Shown piece after piece: positions 51,715-60,842 of a DNA stretch of 64,000 bases; within the stretch, counting starts at the first letter, position 1; the number at the start of each line of letters is the position of its first letter. Location of the stretch: the NCBI RefSeq assembly GCF_020532645.1, contig NZ_JAJAUZ010000027.1, forward strand, positions 1 through 64,000, given 5' to 3'. A program made the position numbers and the translations under genes. The DNA is from Streptomyces bambusae. Lineage in GTDB: Bacteria; Actinomycetota; Actinomycetes; Streptomycetales; Streptomycetaceae. Below the pieces are notes generated by a model that was given only the letters and a program-made list of their open reading frames with translations, ran no database searches and was not told where the DNA came from.

Positions 51715-52758
51715 ATGCTCGAGACCTCCGCCCGACTGCTGCGCCTGCTGTCCCTCCTCCAGGCCCACCGCGAATGGACCGGCGCCGACCTCGCGGAACG
51801 CCTCGGCGTCACCCCCCGTACGGTCCGCCGGGACGTCGACCGGCTGCGCGAACTCGGCTACCCCGTCAACGCCAGCCCCGGCACCGGCGGCGGCTACCAG
51901 CTCGGCGCCGGCGCCGAGCTCCCGCCGCTGCTCCTCGACGACGACGAGGCCGTCGCCGTCGCCGTCGGGCTGCGCACGGCCGCCGGTCACGGAGTCGAGG
52001 GCATCGGAGAGGCCTCCGTACGGGCGCTGGCCAAGCTGGAGCAGGTGCTACCCGGCCGGCTGCGCCGCCGGGTCTCCGCCCTCAACGAGTTCACCGTCCC
52101 CATGCTCCGCCCGCGCCGCCGCTCCGCCGTGGACCCGTCCGTGCTCACCGAACTCGCCGCGGTCTGCCGGGACGGCGAACGGCTGCGCTTCGACTACCTC
52201 GACCACCGGGGCGCGGCCACCCGCCGCACCGTGGAGCCGCACCGGCTGGTGTGCACCGAGCACCGCTGGTACCTGGTGGCCTGGGACCTCGACCGGGAGG
52301 ACTGGCGGACGTTCCGCGCCGACCGGATCGAGCCCCGGCCCCCGCACGGGCCGCGGTTCCCGCCGCGCCGCCCGCCCGCCGAGGACCTCGCCGGGTACGT
52401 CTCCGAGGGCGTCTCGCAGGGCGCCTACGCGGCCCGTGCGGTGCTCCGGCTGCACGTCCCGGCCGAGCAGGCGGCGCAGACCATCGGCCCCTCGGACGGG
52501 GTGATCGAGCCGGTCGACGCGCACTCCTGCCTGCTGCGCACCGGTGCCGTCAGCCTGGACGTGATGGTGATCCACGTCCTGCTGGCCGGGTACGAGTTCG
52601 AGGTCGTCGAGCCCGCCGGTCTCACCGACCGGATCAGGGCCGCACGGGACCTGCTGGACCGGGCGGTGGACCGGTCGGAAGCGGCGCGGCCGGCCGGACC
52701 GGCCGCGACGGTGCCGGAGCCCGCCCGGGCTCCCGACGCCGGTACGCCTTCCGGGTGA
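51715..52758 (+). CDS. WYL-domain HTH transcriptional regulator
   Basis: The 347-residue protein has an N-terminal HTH_11 winged helix (TSARLLRLLSLLQAHREWTG then VTPRTVRRDVDRLRELGYPV), a WYL domain with HRWYLVAWDLDREDWRTFRA near residues 185-204 and a WCX domain at the end. WYL proteins bind nucleic acid or nucleotide ligands and regulate stress, repair and defence genes. ATG 51715. It stands alone; no clear target operon is adjacent. The C-terminal 30 residues are Ala/Pro-rich. Confidence 0.9.
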   Translation: MLETSARLLRLLSLLQAHREWTGADLAERLGVTPRTVRRDVDRLRELGYPVNASPGTGGGYQLGAGAELPPLLLDDDEAVAVAVGLRTAAGHGVEGIGEASVRALAKLEQVLPGRLRRRVSALNEFTVPMLRPRRRSAVDPSVLTELAAVCRDGERLRFDYLDHRGAATRRTVEPHRLVCTEHRWYLVAWDLDREDWRTFRADRIEPRPPHGPRFPPRRPPAEDLAGYVSEGVSQGAYAARAVLRLHVPAEQAAQTIGPSDGVIEPVDAHSCLLRTGAVSLDVMVIHVLLAGYEFEVVEPAGLTDRIRAARDLLDRAVDRSEAARPAGPAATVPEPARAPDAGTPSG

Positions 52759-53116
52759 ACGTGTGAAGGAACCGTGCGGTTTTCCACCCGCCGTCAGTTC
52801 TCTTTGCGGCACCGCGGTACGGAAAACCGGCCGGGAAAGGGCGGCGGGCGCAGCGAATTCCGCGGGTGCCCGGAATGCGTCCGGGGTGCTCCGTAAAGCG
52901 GATTTCGGTGGTCCGTGAAACTGTCGGCGGGGGTGAATCGGAGTGGGCCGGGGGTTGTCGACGATCTGTGACACAAGCGTGACCCGGGATGGACCAAAGC
53001 CCGCCGCCGCCCGGCTTCCGGGCCCGGACGCACGACCGCCGCGGTCCGGGGGCTCCGGATCCGCGGCGGTCGTCGCGGGGCTGGGTGTGCGTACCGGCCC
53101 CGCGTGGACGGGGTGC
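52759..53116. other. Non-coding stretch after the WYL regulator gene
   Basis: This 358-bp stretch contains no gene I can support. CGGTTTTCC at 52778-52786 and GGAAAACCG at 52821-52829 form a widely spaced inverted repeat (34-bp spacer) that could serve as a terminator-like structure. The rest shows no recognised signals. Confidence 0.6.
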
Positions 53117-54160
53117 TCAGCCGCCGGCGACGGGGCGGGCCGAGGAGTTGCGGGCGGCGCGCTCGGCGTGTGCCGGGCGGCGGCTGCCGGCCGGGGTCAC
53201 CGGGGTCCGCTCCGAGCGGATCAGGTGCGGCCGGGCGGCGGTGAGGTGCGGGCCGCCCCGGCCGCTGCCGCCGTGGCCGGCCACCGCGGCAGCGGGCTGC
53301 CGCGCCGGCTCGTCCTCGCCGGCCGCGACCCGCTGGGCGTAGGCCGCGGTGCGGGCCGCGAACGGGGTGACCGGCACCGGACCGGTGACCGGCCCCGTCG
53401 CCCGGCGGGTGCGCAGCCGGTCGCGCACCTCGAAGACGAAGGCCTCGGTACGGGCGATCAGCGGCTCGAACCACGGCAGCGCCAGCAGGATCAGCAGACC
53501 GGCCGCCCAGCCGAGGAGGACGTCGCTCACCCAGTGCGTGCCGAGGTAGACGGTGGTGAGGCCGACGCTGAGCGCGACCACCGCGGAGAGCACCGACAGG
53601 TTGCGGCGGGTGCGCACGGTCGAGGCCAGGTACGCGAGGATGCCCCAGGTCACGACGGCGTTGGCGGTGTGACCGGAGGGGAATATATCGCCGCCGGCGA
53701 AGAGTTCGGCGGACCCGATCTCGGTGGCGTAGTGCGGACCGAGCCGCCCGAGGCCGAGCTTGACCGAGCCGACGGTGACGTTCAGCAGCAGCAGCGCGAC
53801 GCCGAGGGTGATCAGCGGGCGCAGGGTGTGCTGCCGCCAGGAGCGCCAGCCGAGCCAGGCGGCGACCATCACGGCGGTCGGGCCGCGCTGGCCGAGGACG
53901 ACCAGGTAGTCGAGGTAGGCGTGGAGCTCCGGCCACTGCTCGTACGGCCGCCAGAACATGATCTGCCAGTCCAGGCGGACCAGCCACGAGGTGGTCAGCA
54001 CGGCGACGACGATGGCCAGGTAGAACGCGAGGGTGGCGCCGAAGAGCACCACGCGGTGCCGGCTCATCTGCGGCGTCTGCAGATGAGCCGGTCGTTCGGG
54101 TTCACGGTCCAGCCGGGCGAAGACCCGCTCCAGACGGGTGAAGATTTGGTCGGTACGCAC
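53117..54160 (-). CDS. PAP2 superfamily membrane phosphatase
   Basis: The 347-residue protein has about six transmembrane segments and the three PAP2 motifs: SVKLGLGRLGPHY near residue 130 (variant of K-x6-RP), IFPSGHTANAVV near residue 160 and YLGTHWVSDVLLG near residue 205, containing the catalytic His. It should dephosphorylate a lipid phosphate such as phosphatidic acid or undecaprenyl diphosphate. A disordered 110-residue C-terminal tail rich in Arg/Pro/Ala is cytoplasmic or external. GTG 54160. It is followed on the same strand by nothing and preceded by the mannosyltransferase gene (281 bp gap). Confidence 0.9.
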   Translation of the reverse strand: MRTDQIFTRLERVFARLDREPERPAHLQTPQMSRHRVVLFGATLAFYLAIVVAVLTTSWLVRLDWQIMFWRPYEQWPELHAYLDYLVVLGQRGPTAVMVAAWLGWRSWRQHTLRPLITLGVALLLLNVTVGSVKLGLGRLGPHYATEIGSAELFAGGDIFPSGHTANAVVTWGILAYLASTVRTRRNLSVLSAVVALSVGLTTVYLGTHWVSDVLLGWAAGLLILLALPWFEPLIARTEAFVFEVRDRLRTRRATGPVTGPVPVTPFAARTAAYAQRVAAGEDEPARQPAAAVAGHGGSGRGGPHLTAARPHLIRSERTPVTPAGSRRPAHAERAARNSSARPVAGG

Positions 54161-54441
54161 TCAATCGACGTTACCGCGCGTGCGCGTGCGACCCGGCCGA
54201 AACGCAGGGTTTGTGATGACCATGTGATGTGGAGTAGGTCTCACGCGGGTCTTTATTCCCGGGAATCCGGGGGCGGTTCGGCCTGCCGGGAACCGCGCTC
54301 CGTGAATTGCCGTTGAAACACACCCGTTCTTTGGATGATCCGGGAAATCTCTTTACCCGACGCATTCGGAATTTATCGGTCCGTTATCAAATGACCTCGG
54401 AGGCGGGTGCGCCGGGCGGGCAGGGCCGTCCCCCGCGCGCC

Positions 54442-55602
54442 CTACGGCGGCCCCGACCCGTTCAGCCAGAACGCCCCGTACACCGCGGCCCCCGCGGCGG
54501 CCACGGCCAGCACCGCGGCCGCCCGCCCGGTCCGCCACCGGGCCAGCGCCGCCGCGGCCGGCAGGAGCAGTGGGAAGGCCGGCAGCAGCAGCCGCGGCTT
54601 CGACCCGAAGTAGCCCGACGCGCACAGCGCCAGCGCCGTCACGATCCCCGCGTACACCAGCAGCGCCGCGGGCTGTCGCTGCCGCAGGCACAGCCGGTAC
54701 AGCCAGAGCACCAGCAGCACCCCGGCGATCAGCCCCAGGCCCGCGGCGACCGCGCCCGACGCCAGCCGGTCCCCGATGAACCGGGCGAACGCCCAGCCGA
54801 AGTCGAAGCCGTTGCCCCAGCCCGCCTGCACGTCCAGGTAGCCCAGCAGCCCGTCCCCGGTGTGCGCCCCCACCCACAGCACGTACCCGGCCGCGCCCAG
54901 CGGCGCCAGCAGCACCCCGGCCGCCTGCCGCCGGGACCGCTCGCCGCGCCGCCACGCCAGGGCCGCCGCCACCCACACGGCCGCCACGACGGCCGCCCCC
55001 ACCGGCCGGGTCAGCCCCGCCGCCGAGGCCAGCAGCCCGGCCGCCACCCAGCGCCCGGACAGCGTGCAGTACAGGGCCCACGCCGCCAGCGCCGTGAACA
55101 GCGACTCGCTGTACGCCATCGACTGCACGACCCCCACCGGCAGCGCAGCCCAGACCACGGCCGCGCACACCCCGGCACGCGGCCCGTACAACCGGTCGGC
55201 CACCGCGAAGATCCCCCAGGCCGCGGCGAGCGAGGCGGTCCACGCCACCACCAGCCCCGCCGAGCCGTACGACAGGCCGGTCACCGCCGACACCCCCCGC
55301 TCCAGCCACGGCAGGAGCGGGAAGAACGCCAGGTTCGAGTGCACGTCCCCGTTGGGCAGAACCACCTCGTACCCGTAACCGCCGCCCGCCACCCGGGCGT
55401 ACCAGAGCGAGTCCCAGCGCGCCGACAGCAGCGTGTGCGGGCTGCTGCCCGCCGCCGCGCTCCACACCGCCAGCACCGCGAGCCCCAGCGCGCGGACGGC
55501 GGCGAAGCCCAGCAGGGCGGGTGCCGCCCGGCGCAGGGAGGGCGGCGCGGGGACGGGGGGCGGATGCGGCGGTGCGGATGGAGCAAGATCGGTCACAGGC
55601 AT
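54442..55602 (-). CDS. Polytopic mannosyltransferase-like membrane protein (PIG-V-like)
   Basis: The 386-residue protein has about nine transmembrane helices. After a Pro-rich N-terminus comes SARWDSLWYARVAGGGYGYE near residue 60, in which the aspartate and tyrosine resemble the conserved lumenal loop of PIG-V/GT-C enzymes, and FFPLLPWLERG. GT-C enzymes use polyprenol-linked sugars. Substrate is unknown. ATG 55602. The gene ends 281 bp before the PAP2 gene on the same strand; the region between is unusually AT-rich near 54300-54400. Confidence 0.85.
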   Translation of the reverse strand: MPVTDLAPSAPPHPPPVPAPPSLRRAAPALLGFAAVRALGLAVLAVWSAAAGSSPHTLLSARWDSLWYARVAGGGYGYEVVLPNGDVHSNLAFFPLLPWLERGVSAVTGLSYGSAGLVVAWTASLAAAWGIFAVADRLYGPRAGVCAAVVWAALPVGVVQSMAYSESLFTALAAWALYCTLSGRWVAAGLLASAAGLTRPVGAAVVAAVWVAAALAWRRGERSRRQAAGVLLAPLGAAGYVLWVGAHTGDGLLGYLDVQAGWGNGFDFGWAFARFIGDRLASGAVAAGLGLIAGVLLVLWLYRLCLRQRQPAALLVYAGIVTALALCASGYFGSKPRLLLPAFPLLLPAAAALARWRTGRAAAVLAVAAAGAAVYGAFWLNGSGPP

Positions 55603-55852
55603 GATTATCGGTGGGAGCGGGCCGCGGCAACGGACCGTGACGACCCGTGCGCACGGGGCAGCGCGAGTGGCGTACGCCACACCCCGGCGCCCGAAGGGGT
55701 GAGAGCTTGACCACGTAAGGCGCAGGGGAACTCGCGTACGCTGACGATTCCTCGCGTGCCGGTCCCGGACCCCGTAGGACACCGCCACCCCGTGTCGCGG
55801 CAGAACATCAACGCTGGTCCGCCGAGTGCGAGGTCACCTGGGAGGTACGTAC

Positions 55853-57616
55853 ATGTCAGGGACGAACACGGCCGCAGCACGCCGCAGCACTCCCTGGCAG
55901 CGGCTGGCCGGAGCAGCCGGCGGCGCCAACCGCTGGGTCGTCCTGATCGTCCTCTGCGTCAGCCTCGTCGTCGTCGCGCTCGACGCGACGATCCTGCACG
56001 TGGCCGTCCCCGCCGTCACCGCCGACCTGCGGCCCGGCGCGATCGAGCTGCTGTGGGTCGTCGACGCCTACCCCCTGGTCTGCGCCGCCCTGCTGATCCT
56101 CTTCGGCACCCTCGGCGACCGGGTGGGACGCCGCCGGATCCTGCTGCTCGGCTACGGGCTGTTCGGCGCCGCCTCCGCGCTCGCGGCCTTCGCGGCCGAC
56201 GCCCAGGTGCTGATCGCCGCCCGGGTGCTGCTCGGCATCGGCGGCGCGATGATCATGCCCGCCACCCTGTCGATCATCCGCCAGGTCTTCCCGGACCGGC
56301 GGGAGCGGGCCGTGGCCATCGGCATCTGGACCGCAGTCGCCGCGGTCGGCGCGGCCACCGGACCGGTCCTCGGCGGCTTCCTCGTCGAGAACTTCTGGTG
56401 GGGCTCGGTCTTCCTCATCAACATCCCGCTGATGGCGCTGCTGCTGCCGGCCGCCCGCTGGCTGCTGCCCGAATCCCGCGGCGCCGCCGACGGCCCCTGG
56501 GACGTGCTCGGCGCGCTGATGGCCGCCGCCGGCGTGCTCGGCGTGGTGCTCGGCGTCAAACGGGCCGGCGCCCACCAGACCTTCCTCGACGCCGGAGCAG
56601 TGCTCCCGTTGCTGACCGGTGCTCTCCTCCTGGTCCTCTTCGTCCGGCGGCAGAAGCGCCGCGCCCACCCCCTGATCGACATGGGGATGTTCGCCCGCGC
56701 CGGCTTCTCGACCTCCGTGGGCTGCATCGTCCTCGCCATGCTGGCCCTCGTCGGGCTGGAGCTCATCGCCGTCCAGTACCTCCAGCTGGTGCTGGGCCTG
56801 AGCCCGCTCGAAACCGGCCTGCGGCTGCTCCCGCTCACCTTCGCGGCCATGGCCGCCGGCGTCCTCGGCTCCTGGAACCTGCAGCGCTTCGGCCCCCGCC
56901 GGATGGTCTCGCTCGGCTTCGCCCTCACCGCGCTCGCCGTCCTGCTGCTGACCCTGATGGGCCAGCACGACCGGCCGGCGCTGCTCACCGCGGGCTTCGT
57001 CCTGCTCGGCTTCGGCCTCCAGACCACCCTCTTCGGCGCGTACGAGTCGATGCTCAGCGAGGCCCCGGCGCAGCAGGCGGGCGGGGCCGCGGCCATCGGC
57101 GAGACCTCGTACCAGTTCGGCGCCGGCATGGGCATCGCCCTCCTCGGCAGCGTCATGAACGCCGCCTACGCGCCCGGACTGCGCGAGGTGCCCGGGGTGT
57201 CCGCCGCCGACAGCGCGGGCGCCGCGCACTCCCTCGGCGAGGCGTACGAGATCGCCGCCGGGCTCGGCGGCAGTGCGGGTGACGCCCTGCACGCGGCGGC
57301 CCGCCACGCTTTCGTGCAGGGACTGCACGTCACCCTGTTCGTCAGCGCAGGCCTGCTGCTGCTCGGCGCGCTGGCCGCGCTCCGGCTGCCCCGCACCATG
57401 GACTGCGGCCAGGCCGCGGAGGCCTCCGCGGCCGTCGTCCCCGCAACACCGCAGCTCGCGGTCCCGGACGCGCCGCGGGCCGGCGAGATCACGCTGCCCG
57501 CGCAGGCCGCGTCCGGCCCGGCGGGCCCGGCCGGCACCGGCCCGCGGGGCAAGGTGCCCGCTCCGGCGCGCCGCGGTGCGGCCGCCCCGGCCCGGTCTGG
57601 ACGCGCGGCACACTGA
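55853..57616 (+). CDS. MFS transporter, DHA2 (14-TM) drug exporter type
   Basis: The 587-residue exporter starts with a TM1 of the DHA2 family (NRWVVLIVLCVSLVVVALDA, then TILHVAVPAV), and contains the GDRVGRRRILLLGYGLFG motif A region and motif C-like GPVLGGFLVENFWWGSVFLI. The DHA2 proteins expel drugs, dyes or antibiotics by proton antiport. The last 60 residues are Pro/Ala-rich and cytoplasmic. ATG 55853 has GGAGGT upstream. No linked TetR regulator is present; the gene stands between a mannosyltransferase (divergent) and an acyl-CoA dehydrogenase. Confidence 0.92.
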   Translation: MSGTNTAAARRSTPWQRLAGAAGGANRWVVLIVLCVSLVVVALDATILHVAVPAVTADLRPGAIELLWVVDAYPLVCAALLILFGTLGDRVGRRRILLLGYGLFGAASALAAFAADAQVLIAARVLLGIGGAMIMPATLSIIRQVFPDRRERAVAIGIWTAVAAVGAATGPVLGGFLVENFWWGSVFLINIPLMALLLPAARWLLPESRGAADGPWDVLGALMAAAGVLGVVLGVKRAGAHQTFLDAGAVLPLLTGALLLVLFVRRQKRRAHPLIDMGMFARAGFSTSVGCIVLAMLALVGLELIAVQYLQLVLGLSPLETGLRLLPLTFAAMAAGVLGSWNLQRFGPRRMVSLGFALTALAVLLLTLMGQHDRPALLTAGFVLLGFGLQTTLFGAYESMLSEAPAQQAGGAAAIGETSYQFGAGMGIALLGSVMNAAYAPGLREVPGVSAADSAGAAHSLGEAYEIAAGLGGSAGDALHAAARHAFVQGLHVTLFVSAGLLLLGALAALRLPRTMDCGQAAEASAAVVPATPQLAVPDAPRAGEITLPAQAASGPAGPAGTGPRGKVPAPARRGAAAPARSGRAAH

Positions 57617-57686
57617 CCCGTAACGTCGGCACCGAAGCCCAGAAACTTACACTGCTAGTTTTCGCGTGCCGCCGGGAGGCCCCGCC

Positions 57687-58874
57687 GTGTCTTCACCGTC
57701 CATGCCGGCTTTCGACCCCGCCGACCCGCTCGGCCTCGACGACCTGCTCAGCCCCGAGGACCTCGCGGTCCGCGACACCGTCCGCAGCTGGGCCGCCGAC
57801 CGGGTCCTCCCGTACGTCGCCGACTGGTACGAGACCGGCGAGCTGCCCGTCATCCGCGAACTCGCCCGCGAGCTGGGCGCGATCGGCGCCCTCGGCATGT
57901 CCCTCGACGGCTACGGCTGCGCCGGCGCGAGCAACGTCCAGTACGGCCTGGCCTGCCTGGAGCTGGAGGCCGCCGACTCCGGTATCCGCTCCCTGGTCTC
58001 CGTCCAGGGCTCGCTCGCGATGTACGCCATCCACCGCTACGGCTCCGAGGAGCAGAAGCAGCGCTGGCTGCCCGGCATGGCCGCCGGCGAGCTGATCGGC
58101 TGCTTCGGCCTGACCGAGCCCGACGTCGGCTCCGACCCCGCCGCGATGCGCACGTACGCCAAGAAGGACGGCACGGACTGGGTGCTGACCGGCCGCAAGA
58201 TGTGGATCACCAACGGCTCCGTGGCCGCCGTCGCCGTCGTCTGGGCCCAGACCGAGGACGGCGTCCGAGGCTTCGCCGTCCCCACCGACACCCCCGGCTT
58301 CTCCGCCCCCGAGATCAAGCACAAGTGGTCGCTGCGCGCCTCCGTCACCAGCGAACTGGTCATGGACGAGGTACGGCTGCCCGCCGACGCGGTGCTGCCC
58401 GGCGTCACCGGCCTCAAGGGCCCGCTCAGCTGCCTCGGGCACGCCCGCTACGGGATCGTGTGGGGTGCCATGGGCGCGGCGCGCGCGAGTTTCGAAGCGG
58501 CCCTCGACTACGCGAAGAGCCGCGAGCAGTTCGGCAGGCCGATCGGCGGCTTCCAGCTGACCCAGGCCAAGCTCGCGGACATGGCGGTCGAACTGCACAA
58601 GGGCGTCCTGCTGGCCCACCACCTGGGCCGCCGCATGGACGCGGGCCGGCTGCGGCCGGAGCAGGTCAGCTTCGGAAAGCTCAACAACGTGCGCGAGGCG
58701 ATCGAGATCTGCCGCACGTCGCGCACGATCCTCGGGGCGAACGGGATCTCCCTCGAATACCCGGTGATGCGGCACGCGACCAACCTGGAGTCGGTCCTCA
58801 CCTACGAGGGAACCGTCGAGATGCACCAGCTCGTCCTGGGCAAGGCGCTCACCGGTCTCGACGCCTTCCGGTGA
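57687..58874 (+). CDS. Acyl-CoA dehydrogenase (glutaryl-CoA dehydrogenase-like)
   Basis: The 395-residue flavoenzyme shows the acyl-CoA dehydrogenase signatures: LIGCFGLTEPDVGSDPAAM near residue 130, DWVLTGRKMWITNGSVAAVA, REQFGRPIGGFQLTQAKLAD near residue 275, and the catalytic Glu in LTYEGTVEMHQLV. RLEAADSGIRS-type text (LEAADSGIRSLVSVQGSL) and the GISLEYPVMRH segment favour the glutaryl-CoA dehydrogenase group. GTG 57687 is taken because GGGAGG is 7 nt upstream; GTG 57666 is possible. It converges with the sepF-like gene, 9 bp apart. Confidence 0.92.
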   Translation: MSSPSMPAFDPADPLGLDDLLSPEDLAVRDTVRSWAADRVLPYVADWYETGELPVIRELARELGAIGALGMSLDGYGCAGASNVQYGLACLELEAADSGIRSLVSVQGSLAMYAIHRYGSEEQKQRWLPGMAAGELIGCFGLTEPDVGSDPAAMRTYAKKDGTDWVLTGRKMWITNGSVAAVAVVWAQTEDGVRGFAVPTDTPGFSAPEIKHKWSLRASVTSELVMDEVRLPADAVLPGVTGLKGPLSCLGHARYGIVWGAMGAARASFEAALDYAKSREQFGRPIGGFQLTQAKLADMAVELHKGVLLAHHLGRRMDAGRLRPEQVSFGKLNNVREAIEICRTSRTILGANGISLEYPVMRHATNLESVLTYEGTVEMHQLVLGKALTGLDAFR

Positions 58875-58883
58875 GCACCCCGC

Positions 58884-59324
58884 TCAGCTCTGGTTGAAGA
58901 AGCCGTCCTGGCCGCGGTGGCCGCCCTCGCTGACGATCTGGGTGTCGGCCGGGGTCAGCAGGAAGACCCTGGTCGCCACCCGCTCGATCGAGCCGCGCAG
59001 GCCGAAGGTCAGGCCGGCCGCGAAGTCCACCACGCGCTTGGCGTCCGTCGGGTCCATGGAGGAGAGGTTCACGATGACCGGGACGCCGTCCCGGAACAGC
59101 TCGCCGATCGCGCGGGCGTCCCGGAAGCCGTCCGGCGTGACCGTGGCGATCCGGCGGCCCCGCTCGACGGCCGAGTCCTGCGCGACCTGCACCCGGGGGT
59201 TGGTCACCCACGGGTCGGACTGCGCGCCCGGAGCAGCCTCCGCGTACTCGTCGTCGTAGTACCGCTCGTCGTCGCTGTCCTCGACGAGACCCAGCCAGGC
59301 ACTGGCCTTGCGCACCGAACCCAT
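58884..59324 (-). CDS. SepF-like cell division protein
   Basis: The 146-residue protein has an acidic N-terminus (LVEDSDDERYYDDEYAE) and a C-terminal SepF domain (VQVAQDSAVERGRRIATVTP, then FRDARAIGELFRDGVPVIVN and DAKRVVDFAAGLTFGLRGSI). SepF binds FtsZ and tethers the Z-ring to the membrane. Streptomycetes carry more than one sepF; this copy lies away from the dcw cluster, so it is a paralogue rather than the main sepF. AAAGGAGG precedes ATG 59324. It is divergent from the DUF5685 gene. Confidence 0.9.
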   Translation of the reverse strand: MGSVRKASAWLGLVEDSDDERYYDDEYAEAAPGAQSDPWVTNPRVQVAQDSAVERGRRIATVTPDGFRDARAIGELFRDGVPVIVNLSSMDPTDAKRVVDFAAGLTFGLRGSIERVATRVFLLTPADTQIVSEGGHRGQDGFFNQS

Positions 59325-59603
59325 GGACGCCTCCTTTCACCGCGGTCTGTTTGTGGTTCCGCACTGCCTATGGTCGTCCATGATGCTGACAGCGCGCCAA
59401 GTGGATAGCCGCCGCGCAGTGGATTCGTGACGGTTCTGGTGCAGAACACCCGTCGCATCGTCAAGGATGTGAGCGCGTACGGCTGCTGACTGAGTGAAAA
59501 TACGACGCATCCCCCCGAGCGGGTGAGGAGACGGGCGTTCGGGTGAAGGAATCCGGCTCGGTACGATGCCCCGCACGCGCGCAGCGAGACACGGGGGAGC
59601 GCC

Positions 59604-60776
59604 TTGTTCGGGATCGTCAGGCCATGCACGCACCGCCTCGGAGAGCGGTACAAGGCCGAGTGGACGGCCCATCTCTGCGGGCTGTGCCTGGCACTTCGCG
59701 GGGACCACGGCCAGTTCGCCCGGATCGTCACCAACTACGACGGGCTGCTCGTCTCGGTTCTGACGGATGCTCAGTCCGGACCCGCCCCGCACACCCGCCG
59801 CACCGCCGGGCCCTGCCCGCTGCGCGGCATGCGCACCGCCTCCGTCGCCCATGGCGAGGGCGCCCGGCTCGCCGCCGCCGTCTCCCTGGTGCTGGCCTCG
59901 GCCAAGGTCCGCGACCACGTCGCCGACCGGGACGGGCTGTTGGCCCGGGCCCCGCTCGCCGCGGCCGCCCGCCGGGTCGCCCGCTCCTGGGACCGGGCCG
60001 GCGCCCGCACCGGCGCCTCCCTCGGCTTCGACACCGCCCTCCTGGTCGACGCCGTCGACCGGCAGACCGGCATCGAGGCCCTGGCCGGCCCCGGCACCCC
60101 GCTGCTGCTCGTCACCGAGCCCACCGAGACCGCCACCGCCGCCGCCTTCGCGCACACCGCGCAGCTCGCCGGGCGGCCCGGCAACGCCACTGCCCTCGCC
60201 GAGGCCGGCCGGCTCTTCGGCCGCCTCGCCCACCTCCTCGACGCCGTCGAGGACCGCGAGAGCGACGCCCGGACCGGCGCCTGGAACCCGCTCACCGCCA
60301 CCGGCACCCCACTCCCCGAGGCCCGCCGGCTGTGCGACGACGCCCTGCACGGCATCCGGCTCGCCCTCGAGGACGTCGATTTCGCCGACGGCGGACTGGC
60401 CCACCGGCTCCTCGTGCACGAACTGCGCACCTCCGTCGACCGCGCCTTCGGCACCACCGGCTGCGCCCACACCGGCGGGCCGCAGCACACCGCCTCGTAC
60501 GGCAACCCGTACGCCCCGGGCCCCGGGTCCGGCCCGCCGCAAGCACCCCCGCCCCCGCCGCAGCGGCCCCGCCGCGGCCTGGTCCCCGGCTGCGCGATGG
60601 CCCTCGGGCTCTTCTGCACCTGCCGGATGTGCTGCTCGGACCACGAGGGCCCGTGGTCCCGGCAGGAGCGCGAGGCCTGGTACAAGAAATGCGACTGCGA
60701 CGACTGCTGCGAGGGGTGCGACTGCTGCGGCGACGGCTGCGGTGACTGCTGCTGCTGTCCCTGCGACGGCTGCTGA
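59604..60776 (+). CDS. DUF5685 family protein with extremely Cys-rich tail
   Basis: The 390-residue protein starts at TTG 59604 with GGGGGAG 6 nt upstream. It contains an N-terminal pattern RPCTHRLGERYKAEWTAHLC then GLCLALRGDHGQ, with conserved His and Cys, a helical middle domain and a Pro-rich linker. The last 30 residues are about half Cys (CDCDDCCEGCDCC, then CGDGCGDCCCC). This tail resembles metallothionein- or zinc-binding sequences. DUF5685 proteins are actinobacterial and uncharacterised; Cys and His at the N-terminus may also bind metal. It is divergent from sepF. Confidence 0.88.
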   Translation: MFGIVRPCTHRLGERYKAEWTAHLCGLCLALRGDHGQFARIVTNYDGLLVSVLTDAQSGPAPHTRRTAGPCPLRGMRTASVAHGEGARLAAAVSLVLASAKVRDHVADRDGLLARAPLAAAARRVARSWDRAGARTGASLGFDTALLVDAVDRQTGIEALAGPGTPLLLVTEPTETATAAAFAHTAQLAGRPGNATALAEAGRLFGRLAHLLDAVEDRESDARTGAWNPLTATGTPLPEARRLCDDALHGIRLALEDVDFADGGLAHRLLVHELRTSVDRAFGTTGCAHTGGPQHTASYGNPYAPGPGSGPPQAPPPPPQRPRRGLVPGCAMALGLFCTCRMCCSDHEGPWSRQEREAWYKKCDCDDCCEGCDCCGDGCGDCCCCPCDGC

Positions 60777-60842
60777 AGCTCCATCAGCTCCGTACGGGGT
60801 ACCCGGGGATGTCCCGGGGGCCGCGCGTGGAAGGGTCACGGC

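Noticed and set aside
52989..53342. A 117-codon plus-strand open frame starting at an ATG
   Set aside because: Its second half is antisense to the PAP2 gene, its composition is Arg/Pro/Ala noise, and there is no SD.
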